Assembly (NCBI RefSeq): GCF_017303295.1
Contig: NZ_JAFKOK010000003.1
Coordinates: forward strand, 309,366 to 373,365
DNA length: 64,000 bases
Reading direction: 5' to 3'
DNA from: Rhodobacter sp. NTK016B
GTDB taxonomy: Bacteria; Pseudomonadota; Alphaproteobacteria; Rhodobacterales; Rhodobacteraceae
Shown: positions 36,865 through 46,496 of the stretch, one piece after another
Numbering within the stretch: position 1 is the first letter of the stretch
Layout of the letters: each line of letters begins with the position of its first letter
Program-made: the position numbers and the translations under genes
The notes under the pieces: generated by a model
The model's database searches: none
What the model was told of the DNA's origin: nothing
What the model saw: only the letters and a program-made list of their open reading frames with translations

Positions 36865-37020
36865 TCAGGCGTGATGAGCCTGCGCGCCGCGCGAGAAGAG
36901 GGCGACGATGCCGCGACGCAGCGAGCGGAAGCCTTCGGCAACCGCCTGCGCTTGCATGGCGCGGGCTTCACGTTCCAGGGTCACAAGGTCGATCTCGTTG
37001 AATTCGGGCAGGTTGGTCAT
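36865..37020 (-). CDS. small basic protein, DUF1127-like/RSP_7527-like
   Basis: 51 residues, starting [18 protein letters not shown] and ending [24 protein letters not shown] 37020 has AGGAAA 6 bp upstream. The acidic N half and the arginine-rich amphipathic C half ([14 protein letters not shown]) resemble the very short DUF1127-type proteins of Rhodobacterales, some of which are RNA-binding and tied to stress sRNAs. The family link is from memory of the pattern. It lies divergent from edd in the same 240-bp promoter gap, so its expression may be linked to sugar catabolism. Confidence 0.7.
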   Translation of the reverse strand: MTNLPEFNEIDLVTLEREARAMQAQAVAEGFRSLRRGIVALFSRGAQAHHA

Positions 37021-37198
37021 GGTCTTTTTCCTGATTGGCGAGCTGTCTCGCGATGCGTTGTTCTGGCATCAACTTACGCCGCGATGCAGCAATCGACTAC
37101 GCCCATGTACACATTTCCGGCTTGCACAGAATGCAACGCTGACAAGATGCCGCCGCCACAGGGCCGCGCGTTGGAACAACCGGGGTGCTGCCTTGCGG

Positions 37199-37211
37199 CG
37201 TTAGCGATAAC
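37199..37211 (+). promoter_or_regulatory. candidate operator shared with eda (edd copy)
   Basis: CGTTAGCGATAAC contains GTTA-N-CG-N-TAAC, a perfect palindrome with central CG typical of LacI-family sites. It is 52 bp before the edd ATG, matching the site before eda in sequence, orientation and distance. No LacI-family gene is in the window. Confidence 0.6.
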
Positions 37212-37263
37212 GACTTATAAGGGGCGCGAGTATTCCCGACATATCCATACAGACGAGGCCCCC

Positions 37264-39069
37264 ATGACCCTCGATCCCCGGATCCGTGACGTTACCGACC
37301 GCATCATCGAGCGGTCACGCCCGGCGCGCGACGCCTATCTTGAGCGGCTGGCCAAGGCTGCCGAGCAGGGACCGGCGCGCGCTCATCTTTCCTGTTCGAA
37401 CGCCGCCCATGCCTATGCGGCGATGGGTGAGGATAAAGAGGCGCTGGCCGCCGACCGCCTGCCCAATCTGGGGATCGTGACCGCGTATAATGACATGCTG
37501 TCAGCGCACCAGCCGTTCGAGATGTTCCCCGCCATCATCCGCGAAGCGGCACGCGCCGCAGGGGCGACGGCACAGGTCGCGGGCGGCGTTCCGGCGATGT
37601 GCGACGGCGTCACGCAGGGCCGGGTGGGGATGGAATTGTCGCTGATGTCGCGCGACACGATCGCGCTGGCCTCGGCGGTGGCGATGAGCCACGATTGCTA
37701 TGATGCCGCGCTCTGGCTTGGTGTGTGCGACAAGATTGTGCCGGGGCTGGTGATGGCGGCGGCGACCTTCGGCCATGTCCCGGCGGTCTTCGTGCCGGCG
37801 GGGCCGATGACCTCGGGCATCCCGAATGACGAAAAGGCCAAGGTCCGGCAGGCTTTCGCGCAGGGCAACGCCACGCGGGCCGAGCTGATGGCGTCCGAGA
37901 TGGCCAGCTATCACGGGCCGGGCACCTGCACCTTCTATGGTACGGCGAATACCAACCAGATGCTGATGGAGATTATGGGTCTGATGCTGCCGGGCTCGGC
38001 CTTCGTCAATCCCGGCACCGGGCTGCGGGAAGCGCTGACGAAAGCCGCCGTTCACCGTGCCGCGGCGATCACGCATCTGGGCAATGACTGGCGCCCGGCG
38101 GGGCATGTTCTGGACGAGCGTGCGTTTGTGAACGGCATGGTCGGGCTGATGGCGACGGGAGGCTCGACCAACCTGATCCTGCACCTGCCGGCGATGGCGA
38201 AAGCGGCGGGCATCACGCTGAAGCTCGAGGATTTCGAAGCCGTGGCCTCGGTCGTGCCGCTTCTGGCCAAGGTCTATCCCAACGGTCTGGCGGATGTGAA
38301 CCATTTCCACGCGGCAGGCGGTCTGGGTTATCTGATCGGTCAGCTTCTGGATGCGGGTCTTTTGCATGAAGACGTCGAAACCGTCGCGGGCACGGGGCTG
38401 GCGCGTTACGGGCAAGAGCCCAAGTTGATCGATGGCGAACTGACCTGGGTCGATGGCCCGGCCGAAAGCCTGAACGACCGGATCCTGCGCAGCGCGAAGG
38501 ATCCGTTCCAAGCGACGGGCGGCTTGAAGCAGCTGACCGGCAATCTGGGGCAGGGGGTGATCAAGGTCTCTGCCGTGAAGCCCGAGAACCACGTGATCGA
38601 GGCCCGCGCGCGGGTGTTTAGCGACCAGCCGTCGGTCAAGGCGGCGTTTCAGGCGGGCGAGTTCACCGAAGACACCATCGTCGTCGTCCGCTTTCAGGGG
38701 CCGCGCGCCAATGGCATGCCCGAGCTTCACTCGCTGACGCCGGTCCTGGCGGTGCTGCAGGATCGCGGGCTGAAAGTGGCGCTGGTGACGGATGGCCGGA
38801 TGTCGGGCGCGTCGGGCAAGGTCCCGGCAGCGATCCACGTGGCGCCCGAAGCGGCAGCGGGCGGTCCCATCGCCAAGCTGCGCGATGGCGACAGGGTGCG
38901 GCTTGATGCGGTCACCGGCGAGCTGAGCGTGCTCGAGCCGGATTTCGACGGCCGCGACGCGGTTATCGCCGATCTGAGCGCGAACAATTTTGGTGTCGGG
39001 CGTGAGCTTTTCGCACGGCTGCGGATGGGCGCGACCGATTCGACCGAAGGGGCGTCGATCCTGCTGTGA
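37264..39069 (+). CDS. edd: 6-phosphogluconate dehydratase
   Basis: 601 residues, full length. An iron-sulfur dehydratase of the IlvD/Edd family that makes KDPG from 6-phosphogluconate. Edd-type motifs include [53 protein letters not shown] (cluster Cys), [20 protein letters not shown] (second cluster Cys) and [14 protein letters not shown]. The C terminus has [25 protein letters not shown] 37264 ([18 protein letters not shown]) is chosen; the long upstream frame has no coding support. With eda it forms the Entner-Doudoroff route, the main glucose pathway in many marine Rhodobacterales. Confidence 0.96.
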   Translation: MTLDPRIRDVTDRIIERSRPARDAYLERLAKAAEQGPARAHLSCSNAAHAYAAMGEDKEALAADRLPNLGIVTAYNDMLSAHQPFEMFPAIIREAARAAGATAQVAGGVPAMCDGVTQGRVGMELSLMSRDTIALASAVAMSHDCYDAALWLGVCDKIVPGLVMAAATFGHVPAVFVPAGPMTSGIPNDEKAKVRQAFAQGNATRAELMASEMASYHGPGTCTFYGTANTNQMLMEIMGLMLPGSAFVNPGTGLREALTKAAVHRAAAITHLGNDWRPAGHVLDERAFVNGMVGLMATGGSTNLILHLPAMAKAAGITLKLEDFEAVASVVPLLAKVYPNGLADVNHFHAAGGLGYLIGQLLDAGLLHEDVETVAGTGLARYGQEPKLIDGELTWVDGPAESLNDRILRSAKDPFQATGGLKQLTGNLGQGVIKVSAVKPENHVIEARARVFSDQPSVKAAFQAGEFTEDTIVVVRFQGPRANGMPELHSLTPVLAVLQDRGLKVALVTDGRMSGASGKVPAAIHVAPEAAAGGPIAKLRDGDRVRLDAVTGELSVLEPDFDGRDAVIADLSANNFGVGRELFARLRMGATDSTEGASILL

Positions 39070-39111
39070 GCCCGGTGTCACCGATAGCTTGGCGCCCTTG
39101 AAAGACGGTGA

Positions 39112-39139
39112 CCGGGCCAACCCGTTTCGGTTGGCCCGG
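39112..39139. terminator. strong hairpin past edd
   Basis: A perfect 10-bp stem CCGGGCCAAC / GTTGGCCCGG with an 8-nt loop sits 43 bp past the edd stop, without a T run. The rest of the 39070-39478 gap has no gene that I can support. Confidence 0.5.
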
Positions 39140-39416
39140 CCTGAGCATCGCCTCGGCAGCGACAGCCCGCACGGTAGAATTGGCGCAGGCAAGATGCCGA
39201 ACAGAAAACAGCCCCAGCGTGCGGTTTGCGTGAAATCCCCCCGATATCCCGACTAACGGCGCACCGCGCCGCGCTCTGACATCGACGGTTCGAAAACCAC
39301 TGCGACCCCCTGCATCGGTCAATGTGTGATCAAAAAAACAAGGTCACTCAATGAGATCAGGATCCCCCGATTCCGGCATTTTCGCTTCACCCATACGGGT
39401 TAAAAGCGTCGTAATT

Positions 39417-39434
39417 TTGCGAAAAATAGTGCAA
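39417..39434. promoter_or_regulatory. dyad TTGC-N10-GCAA upstream of the LuxR-hydrolase gene
   Basis: TTGC at 39417-39420 and GCAA at 39431-39434 are separated by ten AT-rich bases, 44 bp before the start codon. The N10 spacing is like that of lux-type boxes. It could be an autoregulatory site; weak evidence. Confidence 0.3.
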
Positions 39435-39478
39435 TATGGAAGTTTCTGAAGCGATCGTTTCAATTTGGAAAGGCCCCG

Positions 39479-41245
39479 ATGCGCGGAGATCCCGAGACCG
39501 ATGCCCTCGACGCCGATCGGGCGCGACTCATCGGCAGCATTTACGAAGTCGTTTTGCGTCCTGAGCATTATGATAGCTTCATGGAGGACTGGTCCGACTT
39601 CGTCGATCAGGCCGCGCGGCGGCTGGGAGAGTTGCACATCTCGGACACGTCCTCGACCCGGCAGCTTGAAGACCCGGTGATCGAAGCGCATTTCCGCCGC
39701 GCCTTTGCTCTGTTCGAGCGGATGGGCCGCGGCGAGACGATCATGCCCAATGCGGGAAGCGCCGATGCGCCGCTCGTCCGCATCGCGCGTGACGGATCGG
39801 TCCTATTCGCCAGCGCCGACGCTCGTGCGATCTTCGGGGACCCCGTCACGCTGGCGGGCATTCGGGACGCGCTGGAACCCGACAGCACCGCGCGGCTCAA
39901 GATATTTCTGGGCGCTTTCGCGCGCGCGCCGTCCTCGGGACGCTTCGCGGTCCTGTCGCTGGCCGAGGCCGATAACGAGGTGACAACCGCGCTTCCGGGC
40001 GGGGGCCTCGTATCGATGACCGCGCTGCGCGATCCCGACGGCGACGGTTTCGTCACCGAGTTGCGCACGATGAATGTCGGCTGGACCCCGGCCTTGGCGG
40101 CGGTTCTGGTCGAGAGCTTTCGCCTGACCCCGCGCGAGGTCGAACTGGTGCACGAACTGACCCGCGGCGGTGATCTGCCGGCGGTGGCGCAGCGCACGGG
40201 AAAGTCGCTCAACACCCTGCGCGCGCAGTTGAAATCCGTATTCTCGAAGACCCGCACCAGCGGCCAGCCCGAGCTGATGCGCCTGATCGGCGCGGTGATG
40301 CTGCATGGACCCGAGAAAGAAGGTCAGGTCGATACCTCGATGAGTACAGGCGAAGAGCGGCTTGTCGATGTGGGCGACGGGCGGATGATGCCGGTGGTGA
40401 TCCTCGGACCCGATGACGGGCTGCCGGTGGTGTTCGTCCACGGTATGCTCGAAGGGCTGGGCTGCCTGCGCCATGTCGAGCCCGCGCTGCATCAGGCGGG
40501 CATCCGGCTTTATGCGCCGATGCGGCCCAATTTCGGCAATTCCTATTCAGATTCCCGTGTGCGCGACGCGCCCGATATCTTCGCCCGCGACGTGGCGAAG
40601 ATGCTGCAGGTGCTGGCATTGCCGCGCGTCGTCGTGCTGGGCCACATGGCGGGCGCGATCTATGCCTATGCGGCGGCGGCGCGGCTTGGCAGTTCGGTGG
40701 CGGGATTCGTGGGGGTCGCGGCCTGCGTGCCCATCGTGTCGATCGAGCAATTCGCAACGATGACCCCGCGCCAGCGCGCCGTGGCCTATACGGCGCGCTT
40801 TGCGCCTGCGCTGCTGCCTGCGGTTCTGCGCGCGGGGATGGCGCAGATCGATTCCAGCAGTCCCGAGCGGTTCATGACCCCGCTCTATTCGCGCGGGTCG
40901 CGTGACCGCGAAGTGGTCGAAAGCTCGCGTATCGGGCAGTCGATCCTCGAAGGTTACCGCTACACCGTCGCGCAGGGACAAAAGGCGTTCCAGATCGATG
41001 CGTGGCATGTCACGCGTGACTGGTCGGCGCTTGTCGTGGGCTCGGATTGTCCGGTTCTGTTGATCCACGGCGTACTCGATCCCGTTGTCAGCTTTGACAG
41101 CGTGCAGCTCTTCGCTCAGCGCTATGGCCGTATGCATCTGGAGGAATTCGACCATGAGGGCCAGCTTCTGCTCTACAGCCAGCCCGAGCGTGTCATGGCG
41201 CAGGTCGCGGCTTTCGCCCGCAGCTGCCTGACCGGCGCGGGATGA
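39479..41245 (+). CDS. LuxR-type HTH fused to a nucleophile-less alpha/beta-hydrolase
   Basis: 588 residues in three parts. Residues ~1-210 contain a PAS-like sensor region (DAPLVRIARDGSVLFASADARAIFGD). Residues ~215-275 are a LuxR HTH (LTPREVELVHELTRGG..VAQRTGKSLNTLRAQLKSVFSKT). Residues ~315-588 are an alpha/beta-hydrolase (PVVFVHGMLEG; PRVVVLGHMAGAIYAYA; LLIHGVLDPVVSFDS; EEFDHEGQLL). The nucleophile elbow, normally GxSxG, reads G-H-M390-A-G, so the catalytic serine is methionine. The acid (D534) and His (H559) positions remain. A dead hydrolase fold next to a DNA-binding domain suggests ligand sensing, as in hormone receptors built on this fold. The ATG 39479 follows GGAAAGG. Confidence 0.82.
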   Translation: MRGDPETDALDADRARLIGSIYEVVLRPEHYDSFMEDWSDFVDQAARRLGELHISDTSSTRQLEDPVIEAHFRRAFALFERMGRGETIMPNAGSADAPLVRIARDGSVLFASADARAIFGDPVTLAGIRDALEPDSTARLKIFLGAFARAPSSGRFAVLSLAEADNEVTTALPGGGLVSMTALRDPDGDGFVTELRTMNVGWTPALAAVLVESFRLTPREVELVHELTRGGDLPAVAQRTGKSLNTLRAQLKSVFSKTRTSGQPELMRLIGAVMLHGPEKEGQVDTSMSTGEERLVDVGDGRMMPVVILGPDDGLPVVFVHGMLEGLGCLRHVEPALHQAGIRLYAPMRPNFGNSYSDSRVRDAPDIFARDVAKMLQVLALPRVVVLGHMAGAIYAYAAAARLGSSVAGFVGVAACVPIVSIEQFATMTPRQRAVAYTARFAPALLPAVLRAGMAQIDSSSPERFMTPLYSRGSRDREVVESSRIGQSILEGYRYTVAQGQKAFQIDAWHVTRDWSALVVGSDCPVLLIHGVLDPVVSFDSVQLFAQRYGRMHLEEFDHEGQLLLYSQPERVMAQVAAFARSCLTGAG

Positions 41246-41362
41246 GCATGCGACGTGGGCGAGAATGCGCCATTGCCGCATCGCCAGGGCGCCCCATATG
41301 AAAGGGGTCGCCGCATCGTGTCGACCCGTCACCCTTTTCCAACTGGCTCTTGATCCTGCTCC

Positions 41363-42082
41363 ATGCCGCATTCGCCCGAACTGATCGTCGGATCCTACAA
41401 TATCCATAAGGCGGTCGGCACCGACCGCCGTAAAGATCCGCACCGCACGATCAGTGTCATCCGCGAACTGGATGCGGATCTGGTCGCGCTGCAAGAGGTC
41501 GATCGCCGCTTTGGCGACCGGCGTGGGATTCTGGATCTCGACGAGCTGCACGATGTCACGGGCCTGACCCCGGTGACGCTGAGCACCCGCAAGAGCGAGG
41601 CTGCGCATGGCTGGCACGGCAATCTGCTGCTGTTTCGCAACGCCACCTTGCGCGAGGCGCGGGTGATCGACCTGCCGGGCTTCGAGCCGCGTGGCGCGAT
41701 TGTCGCCGATCTGGATTTCGACGATCTCAGCCTGCGCGTTATTGCCACCCATCTGGGCTTGCTCAAGGCCTCGCGCCTGCAGCAATCCCACCGCTTGGTG
41801 GACGAGATCGACCCCGACCATCCGACGCTGATGATGGGCGACATGAACGAATGGCGGCGCGGCTTGACCTGTTCGCTGATGCCGCTCAGATCCGGGTTGG
41901 ACGCCGTCCACCGCACCCATTTCGCGCCGAGCTTTCCCGCCCGACGCCCCGTTCTGCCGCTTGACCGCATCATCGGCTGCACGCGGGCCGAGGTGGTCGA
42001 CATGGCGCCGCATATATCACCGCTTGCGCGGCTGGCGTCGGACCATCTTCCGATCCGCGCTCGAATAAGGATCTCGGCATGA
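41363..42082 (+). CDS. endonuclease/exonuclease/phosphatase family protein
   Basis: 239 residues. EEP-family metal site: GSYNIHKAVG (Asn), ALQEVDRRF (Glu), RVIATHLGLL (His), LMMGDMNEW (Asp/Asn) and LASDHLPI (Asp-His at the C terminus). The substrate may be DNA, a phospholipid headgroup or another phosphoester; the family name does not decide. No signal peptide. Its stop overlaps the start of the phospholipase-D gene as ATGA, pointing to a shared role, possibly in membrane lipid turnover. Confidence 0.86.
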   Translation: MPHSPELIVGSYNIHKAVGTDRRKDPHRTISVIRELDADLVALQEVDRRFGDRRGILDLDELHDVTGLTPVTLSTRKSEAAHGWHGNLLLFRNATLREARVIDLPGFEPRGAIVADLDFDDLSLRVIATHLGLLKASRLQQSHRLVDEIDPDHPTLMMGDMNEWRRGLTCSLMPLRSGLDAVHRTHFAPSFPARRPVLPLDRIIGCTRAEVVDMAPHISPLARLASDHLPIRARIRISA

Positions 42083-43602
42083 CCGACTGGATCGGATGGG
42101 CTGCGGCTGGCGTGGCCCTGCTGATGGTGCCGGTTGCCATCGGGCTGTGGATGATGGGCCGCTTCGCCAAGAACGCGCGCGGCACGCCCGGCCACATGAT
42201 CCCGTGGGGCGACGAGACGGCCTATGACAAGCTCATGGAGGCGATGGAGGACGCGCATCCCGGCCTGTCGGGCATCCGCCTCGTCCCCAACGAGCACGAG
42301 GCGCTAGCGATCCGCGTCGCGCTGGCGCGCGGGGCCGAGCGCAGCCTCGATCTGATGTATTACATCTGGGAGGACGATCTTTGCGGGCGGCTGATGGCCT
42401 CCGAGGTGCTCGCCGCCGCTGATCGGGGCGTGCGGGTCCGTATTCTCATCGACGATGTGAACATGATCGGTCGTGTGCCAGCCTATCGCTCGATGGACCG
42501 CCACCCGAATATTCAGGTGCGGCTCTTCAACCCGATCCGCAACCGGGACTGGAGCGTGCTGCGCGGAATCGAATTGCTGATGAATCTGGTTCCCTATAAC
42601 CGGCGCATGCACAACAAGATGTTCATCGCGGATTACCGCATCGGCGTGACCGGCGGCCGCAATGTGGGCGATTCCTATTTCGGGGCGCCCAAACCGGGCG
42701 GCATGTGCTTTGACGATCTCGACGCGCTGGTCGCGGGCCCGGTCCTGCGCGCTATGGGCGAGCTCTACGACGATTTCTGGAACTCGAATGTCGCGCTGCC
42801 CTTGCGGACCATCCGCTTCGGAAAGACGACCCGTCTGAAGCGCTTCCGCACCTTCATCGACCGCTTTCTGGCCCAGCCGGGCAACAAGAAGCGCCTCGCC
42901 GACATGAGCGTGCCGGTGCTTGAAGGGAAGACCGAAACCCTCAAGCTGGATCTGCTGCGCTGGGTCGACAGCCTCGATTTCCTCGGCGACCCGCCCGAAA
43001 AGGCGCTGCGCGGGCGGCGCGAGGGCTGGATGCCCGGCTCGCTGATCCCGATCATCGATTCGGCGACGAAAGAGCTGCGGATCATGACGCCCTATCTGGT
43101 GCCCGGCAAACGCGGCCTCGCGCGGCTGGTGGCGCTGGCCGAAAAGGGCGTCGATATCGAGATCATCACCAACGGGCTGGGGCGCTCGGACAGCGTTCTG
43201 GTTTACGGCGCGTATCGCTGGTACCGGCCCCGGCTGCTCGAAGCCGGGATCAAGCTGGTCGAGGCGGCGCGTCCCGACAATCCAGATACGATGCTGCACG
43301 CCAAGACCTTCGTGGTCGATGGCAAGATCGCTTTTGTCGGATCGTTCAATTTCGACATGCGCTCGGCCTATATGAATACCGAGCTGGGCCTCGTCTTCAA
43401 GGATCCGGGTCTGATCGAGGAGTTAACGAAACTCTTCGATGCCGCCGGCGCCCCGCAGCGCGGCTGGCGGGTCAGCCGCGACGGGCGGCTCATGCGCTGG
43501 ACGCGGGGGGCGGAAACCACCCGCGCCGAGCCGGGCACCAATTGGTGGAAGCGCGCGCTGACCTTCTGCATAGGCCACATGCCGATCCACGGCCTCCTAT
43601 GA
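42079..43602 (+). CDS. phospholipase D family protein, cardiolipin synthase-like
   Basis: 507 residues. One N-terminal membrane helix (AAAGVALLMVPVAIGLWMMG) is followed by two HKD motifs: HNKMFIADYRIGVTGGRN (~H178) and HAKTFVVDGKIAFVGSFN (~H408), with LDLMYYIWEDD as the N-terminal PLD motif. It resembles ClsA/ClsB-type enzymes that join phosphatidylglycerol molecules into cardiolipin, but other transphosphatidylation activities are possible. The 3' end converges with aat and overlaps it by 6 bp. Confidence 0.88.
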   Translation: MTDWIGWAAAGVALLMVPVAIGLWMMGRFAKNARGTPGHMIPWGDETAYDKLMEAMEDAHPGLSGIRLVPNEHEALAIRVALARGAERSLDLMYYIWEDDLCGRLMASEVLAAADRGVRVRILIDDVNMIGRVPAYRSMDRHPNIQVRLFNPIRNRDWSVLRGIELLMNLVPYNRRMHNKMFIADYRIGVTGGRNVGDSYFGAPKPGGMCFDDLDALVAGPVLRAMGELYDDFWNSNVALPLRTIRFGKTTRLKRFRTFIDRFLAQPGNKKRLADMSVPVLEGKTETLKLDLLRWVDSLDFLGDPPEKALRGRREGWMPGSLIPIIDSATKELRIMTPYLVPGKRGLARLVALAEKGVDIEIITNGLGRSDSVLVYGAYRWYRPRLLEAGIKLVEAARPDNPDTMLHAKTFVVDGKIAFVGSFNFDMRSAYMNTELGLVFKDPGLIEELTKLFDAAGAPQRGWRVSRDGRLMRWTRGAETTRAEPGTNWWKRALTFCIGHMPIHGLL

Positions 43603-44229
43603 CCAGAAGGCCCCGTCCGGCGCATCAGGGTTAACCGGGGCAAAGGCACGGGCGTGATCCGCGCCCGCCTCAAGCGCGGCCTGCAGCGCGGCGCGGTAGC
43701 GATGGCGCGGCATCTCGGTTCCGCCTAGGCTCTGCAAATGTGGCGTCAGGTATTGCGTATCGACCAGCCGGAACCCGCCGCGCCTGAGCCGCGCCACCAG
43801 CTCCGCAAGCGCCAGTTTCGACCCGTCGGTTACCCGCGACACCATGCTCTCGGCAAAAAAAGCGCCGCCAAGCGCCAGCCCGTAGACCCCGCCCGCCAGC
43901 GATCCGTCGGCGGCGCGCAGTTCGATGGAATGCGCGATGCCGCGCGCATGCAGTGCCCGGAAGGCCGAGGCGATCTCATGGTTGATCCAGGTGATCGGAC
44001 GATCGGCGCAGGCCGCCAGCACGCCGTCGAAATCCGTATCGCACGAAAAGCGAAACCCGCCCCGCCTGCGCGACCGTCGAAGGCTGCGCGAGACGTGGAA
44101 ATCCTCAAGCGGCAGAACACCCCTGACACGCGGCTCGAACCAGTGGATTTCGGGGTCGTCGGCGGTCTCGGCCATCGGAAAGACGCCGCCTGCATAGGCT
44201 CTGACGATCAGTTCAGGCGTCAGCCGCAT
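43597..44229 (-). CDS. aat: leucyl/phenylalanyl-tRNA-protein transferase
   Basis: 210 residues, normal length. Aat adds Leu or Phe to N-terminal Arg/Lys residues, making N-degrons for ClpS-ClpAP. Family motifs: AYAGGVFPMAE, WFEPRVRGVLPL, WINHEI, AHSIELR, GGVYGLALGGAFFAESMVSR, and LVDTQYLTPHLQSLGGTEMPRHRY. It is preceded on the same strand by accC with repeat element B between them (44252-44326), so it is likely transcribed on its own or by read-through. Confidence 0.95.
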   Translation of the reverse strand: MRLTPELIVRAYAGGVFPMAETADDPEIHWFEPRVRGVLPLEDFHVSRSLRRSRRRGGFRFSCDTDFDGVLAACADRPITWINHEIASAFRALHARGIAHSIELRAADGSLAGGVYGLALGGAFFAESMVSRVTDGSKLALAELVARLRRGGFRLVDTQYLTPHLQSLGGTEMPRHRYRAALQAALEAGADHARAFAPVNPDAPDGAFWS

Positions 44230-44251
44230 CCGGCCCCTTCACTTTGTCAAA

Positions 44252-44326
44252 AATACTCACGGGGGTTTCCGAAGGGGGAGCGTGCTCCCCCTTCGGGCAG
44301 GGGGTGCGGGGGGCGGCAGCCCCCCG
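44252..44326. repeat. intergenic repeat B (copy 2)
   Basis: AATACTCACGGGGG (44252-44265), then a hairpin with arms GAAGGGGGAGC / GCTCCCCCTTC (44271-44294), then CGGGGGGC-GGCA-GCCCCCCG (44307-44326). The order and much of the sequence match 15138-15227. It lies in the gap between aat and the accC end. Confidence 0.8.
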
Positions 44327-44343
44327 CGTGACCCGGTTTCCGC

Positions 44344-45690
44344 TCAGCCCAGCTCGGCTGCCAGGAATTTCTCAAGCCAGTGGATATCGTAATTCCCGCG
44401 CAGCACGTCCTCGTTTTCGAGCAGCGCGAAGAACAGCGGGACCGTAGTGTCGATCCCGTCGATGATCAGCTCACCCAGCGCGCGTTTCAGCCGCGCCAGC
44501 GCCTCGGGCCGGTCGCGTCCATAGACGATAAGCTTGCCGATCAGGCTGTCGTAATAGGGCGGGATGCGGTAGCCGCCGTAAAGCGCCGAATCCATCCGTA
44601 CGCCCAGACCGCCGGGGGCGTGAAACGTGTTCACAAGACCCGGGCAGGGCGAGAAATTCGGCAGTTTCTCGGCGTTGATGCGCACTTCGATCGCATGGCC
44701 CAGCACCTGCAGGTCTTCCTGACGGAACGACAGCGGGTTGCCCGCCGCGACCATGATCTGCTCGCGCACCAGATCGACACCGAAGATCGCTTCGGTCACC
44801 GGGTGTTCGACCTGCAGGCGGGTGTTCATTTCGATGAAATAGAACTCGCCATCCTCGTAGAGGAACTCGATGGTGCCCGCGCCCGAATATTGCATCTTGC
44901 CGATCGCATTGGCGCAGATCATGCCGATCTCGGCACGCTGTTCGGCGGTGATCGACGGGCCGGGCGCCTCTTCCAGCACCTTCTGGTGGCGCCGCTGCAG
45001 GGAGCAGTCGCGCTCACCCAGATGGACCGCGCCGCCCTTGCCGTCGCCGAAAACCTGAATCTCGATATGGCGCGGCTTTTGCAGGTATTTCTCGATATAG
45101 ACCTCGTCGTTGCCGAAGGCCGCCTTGGCCTCGGACCGCGCGGTGCGGAAGGCAACTTCCAGCTCCGCTTCGGATTTTGCTACCTTCATCCCGCGCCCGC
45201 CGCCCCCCGCCGTGGCCTTGATGATGACAGGATAGCCCATCCCGCCCGCCACGGTTTTCGCGGTCTCGATATCCGCAACGCCGCCTTCAGAGCCGGGCAC
45301 AACCGGGATACCCAGTGCCTTGGCGGTTTCCTTGGCAGTGATCTTGTCGCCCATCTGGCGGATATGCTCGGCGCGGGGGCCGATGAAGGTCAGGTCGTGA
45401 TCCTCGACCATCTGCACGAACGAGGCGTTTTCCGACAGGAAGCCGTACCCCGGATGGATCGCTTGCGCGCCCGAGATTTCACAGGCCGAGATGATCGCGG
45501 CCATGTGCAGGTAGCTGTCGACCGAGGGCGCGGGGCCGATGCAGATCGCCTCGTCGGCCATGCGGACATGCATCGCGTCGCTGTCGGCGGTGGAATGCAC
45601 CGCGACGGACTTGATGCCCATTTCACGGCAGGCACGGATCACCCGAAGCGCGATCTCGCCGCGGTTGGCGATGAGGATTTTCTCGAACAT
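44344..45690 (-). CDS. accC: acetyl-CoA carboxylase biotin carboxylase subunit
   Basis: 448 residues. It carboxylates biotin on AccB using ATP and bicarbonate, the first step of fatty-acid synthesis. Motifs: [23 protein letters not shown] at the start, [24 protein letters not shown] (ATP glycine-rich loop), [37 protein letters not shown], and [15 protein letters not shown]. The start follows accB by 10 bp, giving the usual accB-accC operon. Regulation is probably from the promoter upstream of accB. Confidence 0.98.
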   Translation of the reverse strand: MFEKILIANRGEIALRVIRACREMGIKSVAVHSTADSDAMHVRMADEAICIGPAPSVDSYLHMAAIISACEISGAQAIHPGYGFLSENASFVQMVEDHDLTFIGPRAEHIRQMGDKITAKETAKALGIPVVPGSEGGVADIETAKTVAGGMGYPVIIKATAGGGGRGMKVAKSEAELEVAFRTARSEAKAAFGNDEVYIEKYLQKPRHIEIQVFGDGKGGAVHLGERDCSLQRRHQKVLEEAPGPSITAEQRAEIGMICANAIGKMQYSGAGTIEFLYEDGEFYFIEMNTRLQVEHPVTEAIFGVDLVREQIMVAAGNPLSFRQEDLQVLGHAIEVRINAEKLPNFSPCPGLVNTFHAPGGLGVRMDSALYGGYRIPPYYDSLIGKLIVYGRDRPEALARLKRALGELIIDGIDTTVPLFFALLENEDVLRGNYDIHWLEKFLAAELG

Positions 45691-45700
45691 GGGAAGCCCC

Positions 45701-46201
45701 TTATTCGATGATCATCAGCGGTGCACCATACTCGACCGGCGTGCCGTCGGTGACCAGGATGCGCTTGACGATGCCCGAGGCGGGGGCGGGGATGTGGTTC
45801 ATGGTCTTCATCGCCTCGATGATCAGCAGCGTCTCGCCCGCGCTGACCTGTTGGCCCACCGTGACAAAAGCGTCGGCCCCCGGTTCGGGCGCCAGATAGG
45901 CGGTGCCCACCATCGGCGAGGCGACGGCACCGGGATGATCGGCGGGATCGCTGCTTTTCGAGGGCGCGGCCGAAGCGGCGGGCGCCGGAGAAGCCGCCGG
46001 GGTGGCGGGCGCCTGCGGTGCGGGCGCGTAGACCGGGGCAGAGGCCGCAGCCATCGCCGAAATCTTCGAGACCTTGACGTTGAGCGTATCGTTCTCGCCG
46101 TATTCGCGTTTGACCGAGATCTCGCTCAACTCGTTATCGTTGAGCAGTTCAGCAAGGGCCTTGATGAAGGCCACGTCGTCGGTGGAGTGATCTTTGCTCA
46201 T
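45701..46201 (-). CDS. accB: biotin carboxyl carrier protein of acetyl-CoA carboxylase
   Basis: 166 residues. An N-terminal helix ([28 protein letters not shown]), a long Ala/Pro linker (~50-90) and a C-terminal biotinyl domain ending in [18 protein letters not shown] and LMIIE. The biotinylated lysine is in EAMKT (EAMKM is commoner; Thr also occurs). I chose ATG 46201 (MSKDHST), with AGAGGA upstream, rather than ATG 46207. It is divergent from the ScfR-like gene; the ~295-bp gap holds both promoters and no other gene. Confidence 0.96.
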   Translation of the reverse strand: MSKDHSTDDVAFIKALAELLNDNELSEISVKREYGENDTLNVKVSKISAMAAASAPVYAPAPQAPATPAASPAPAASAAPSKSSDPADHPGAVASPMVGTAYLAPEPGADAFVTVGQQVSAGETLLIIEAMKTMNHIPAPASGIVKRILVTDGTPVEYGAPLMIIE

Positions 46202-46496
46202 GGACATCCTCTTTGGGGGCATTCTTTTGACGCCCCAGATGCTTTTCATTCATGCGTTCGGCGCTAACGCGATTTGCCGCGGCGTTATACGTTACGCTCC
46301 GCCCACTGAAAAGCGCGTTTCTCGGCAGCGATGCGTGTTCCTGCCGCCCGACGGGGCCGAACCGCGCTTTCGTCGGGCCCTCTGAGACCGTTTGCCGGGC
46401 GCGCGTGGCCCGGTCTGCGGGCTTGACGGGCAGGGGCGCAGAGTATCAGACAAGGGTATCCAGACACCCAGTCAACGGCAAGGGATACGCAGTCGG

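Noticed and set aside
39344..39691. 115-codon minus-strand frame in the gap before the LuxR-hydrolase gene
   Set aside because: Over half overlaps the real gene antisense, and it lacks a ribosome site or a familiar motif.
46250..46496. Inverted GTATCC/GGATAC pair before the ScfR-like gene
   Set aside because: Six-base arms with a 21-bp spacer overlapping the ribosome site; too weak to list as an operator.
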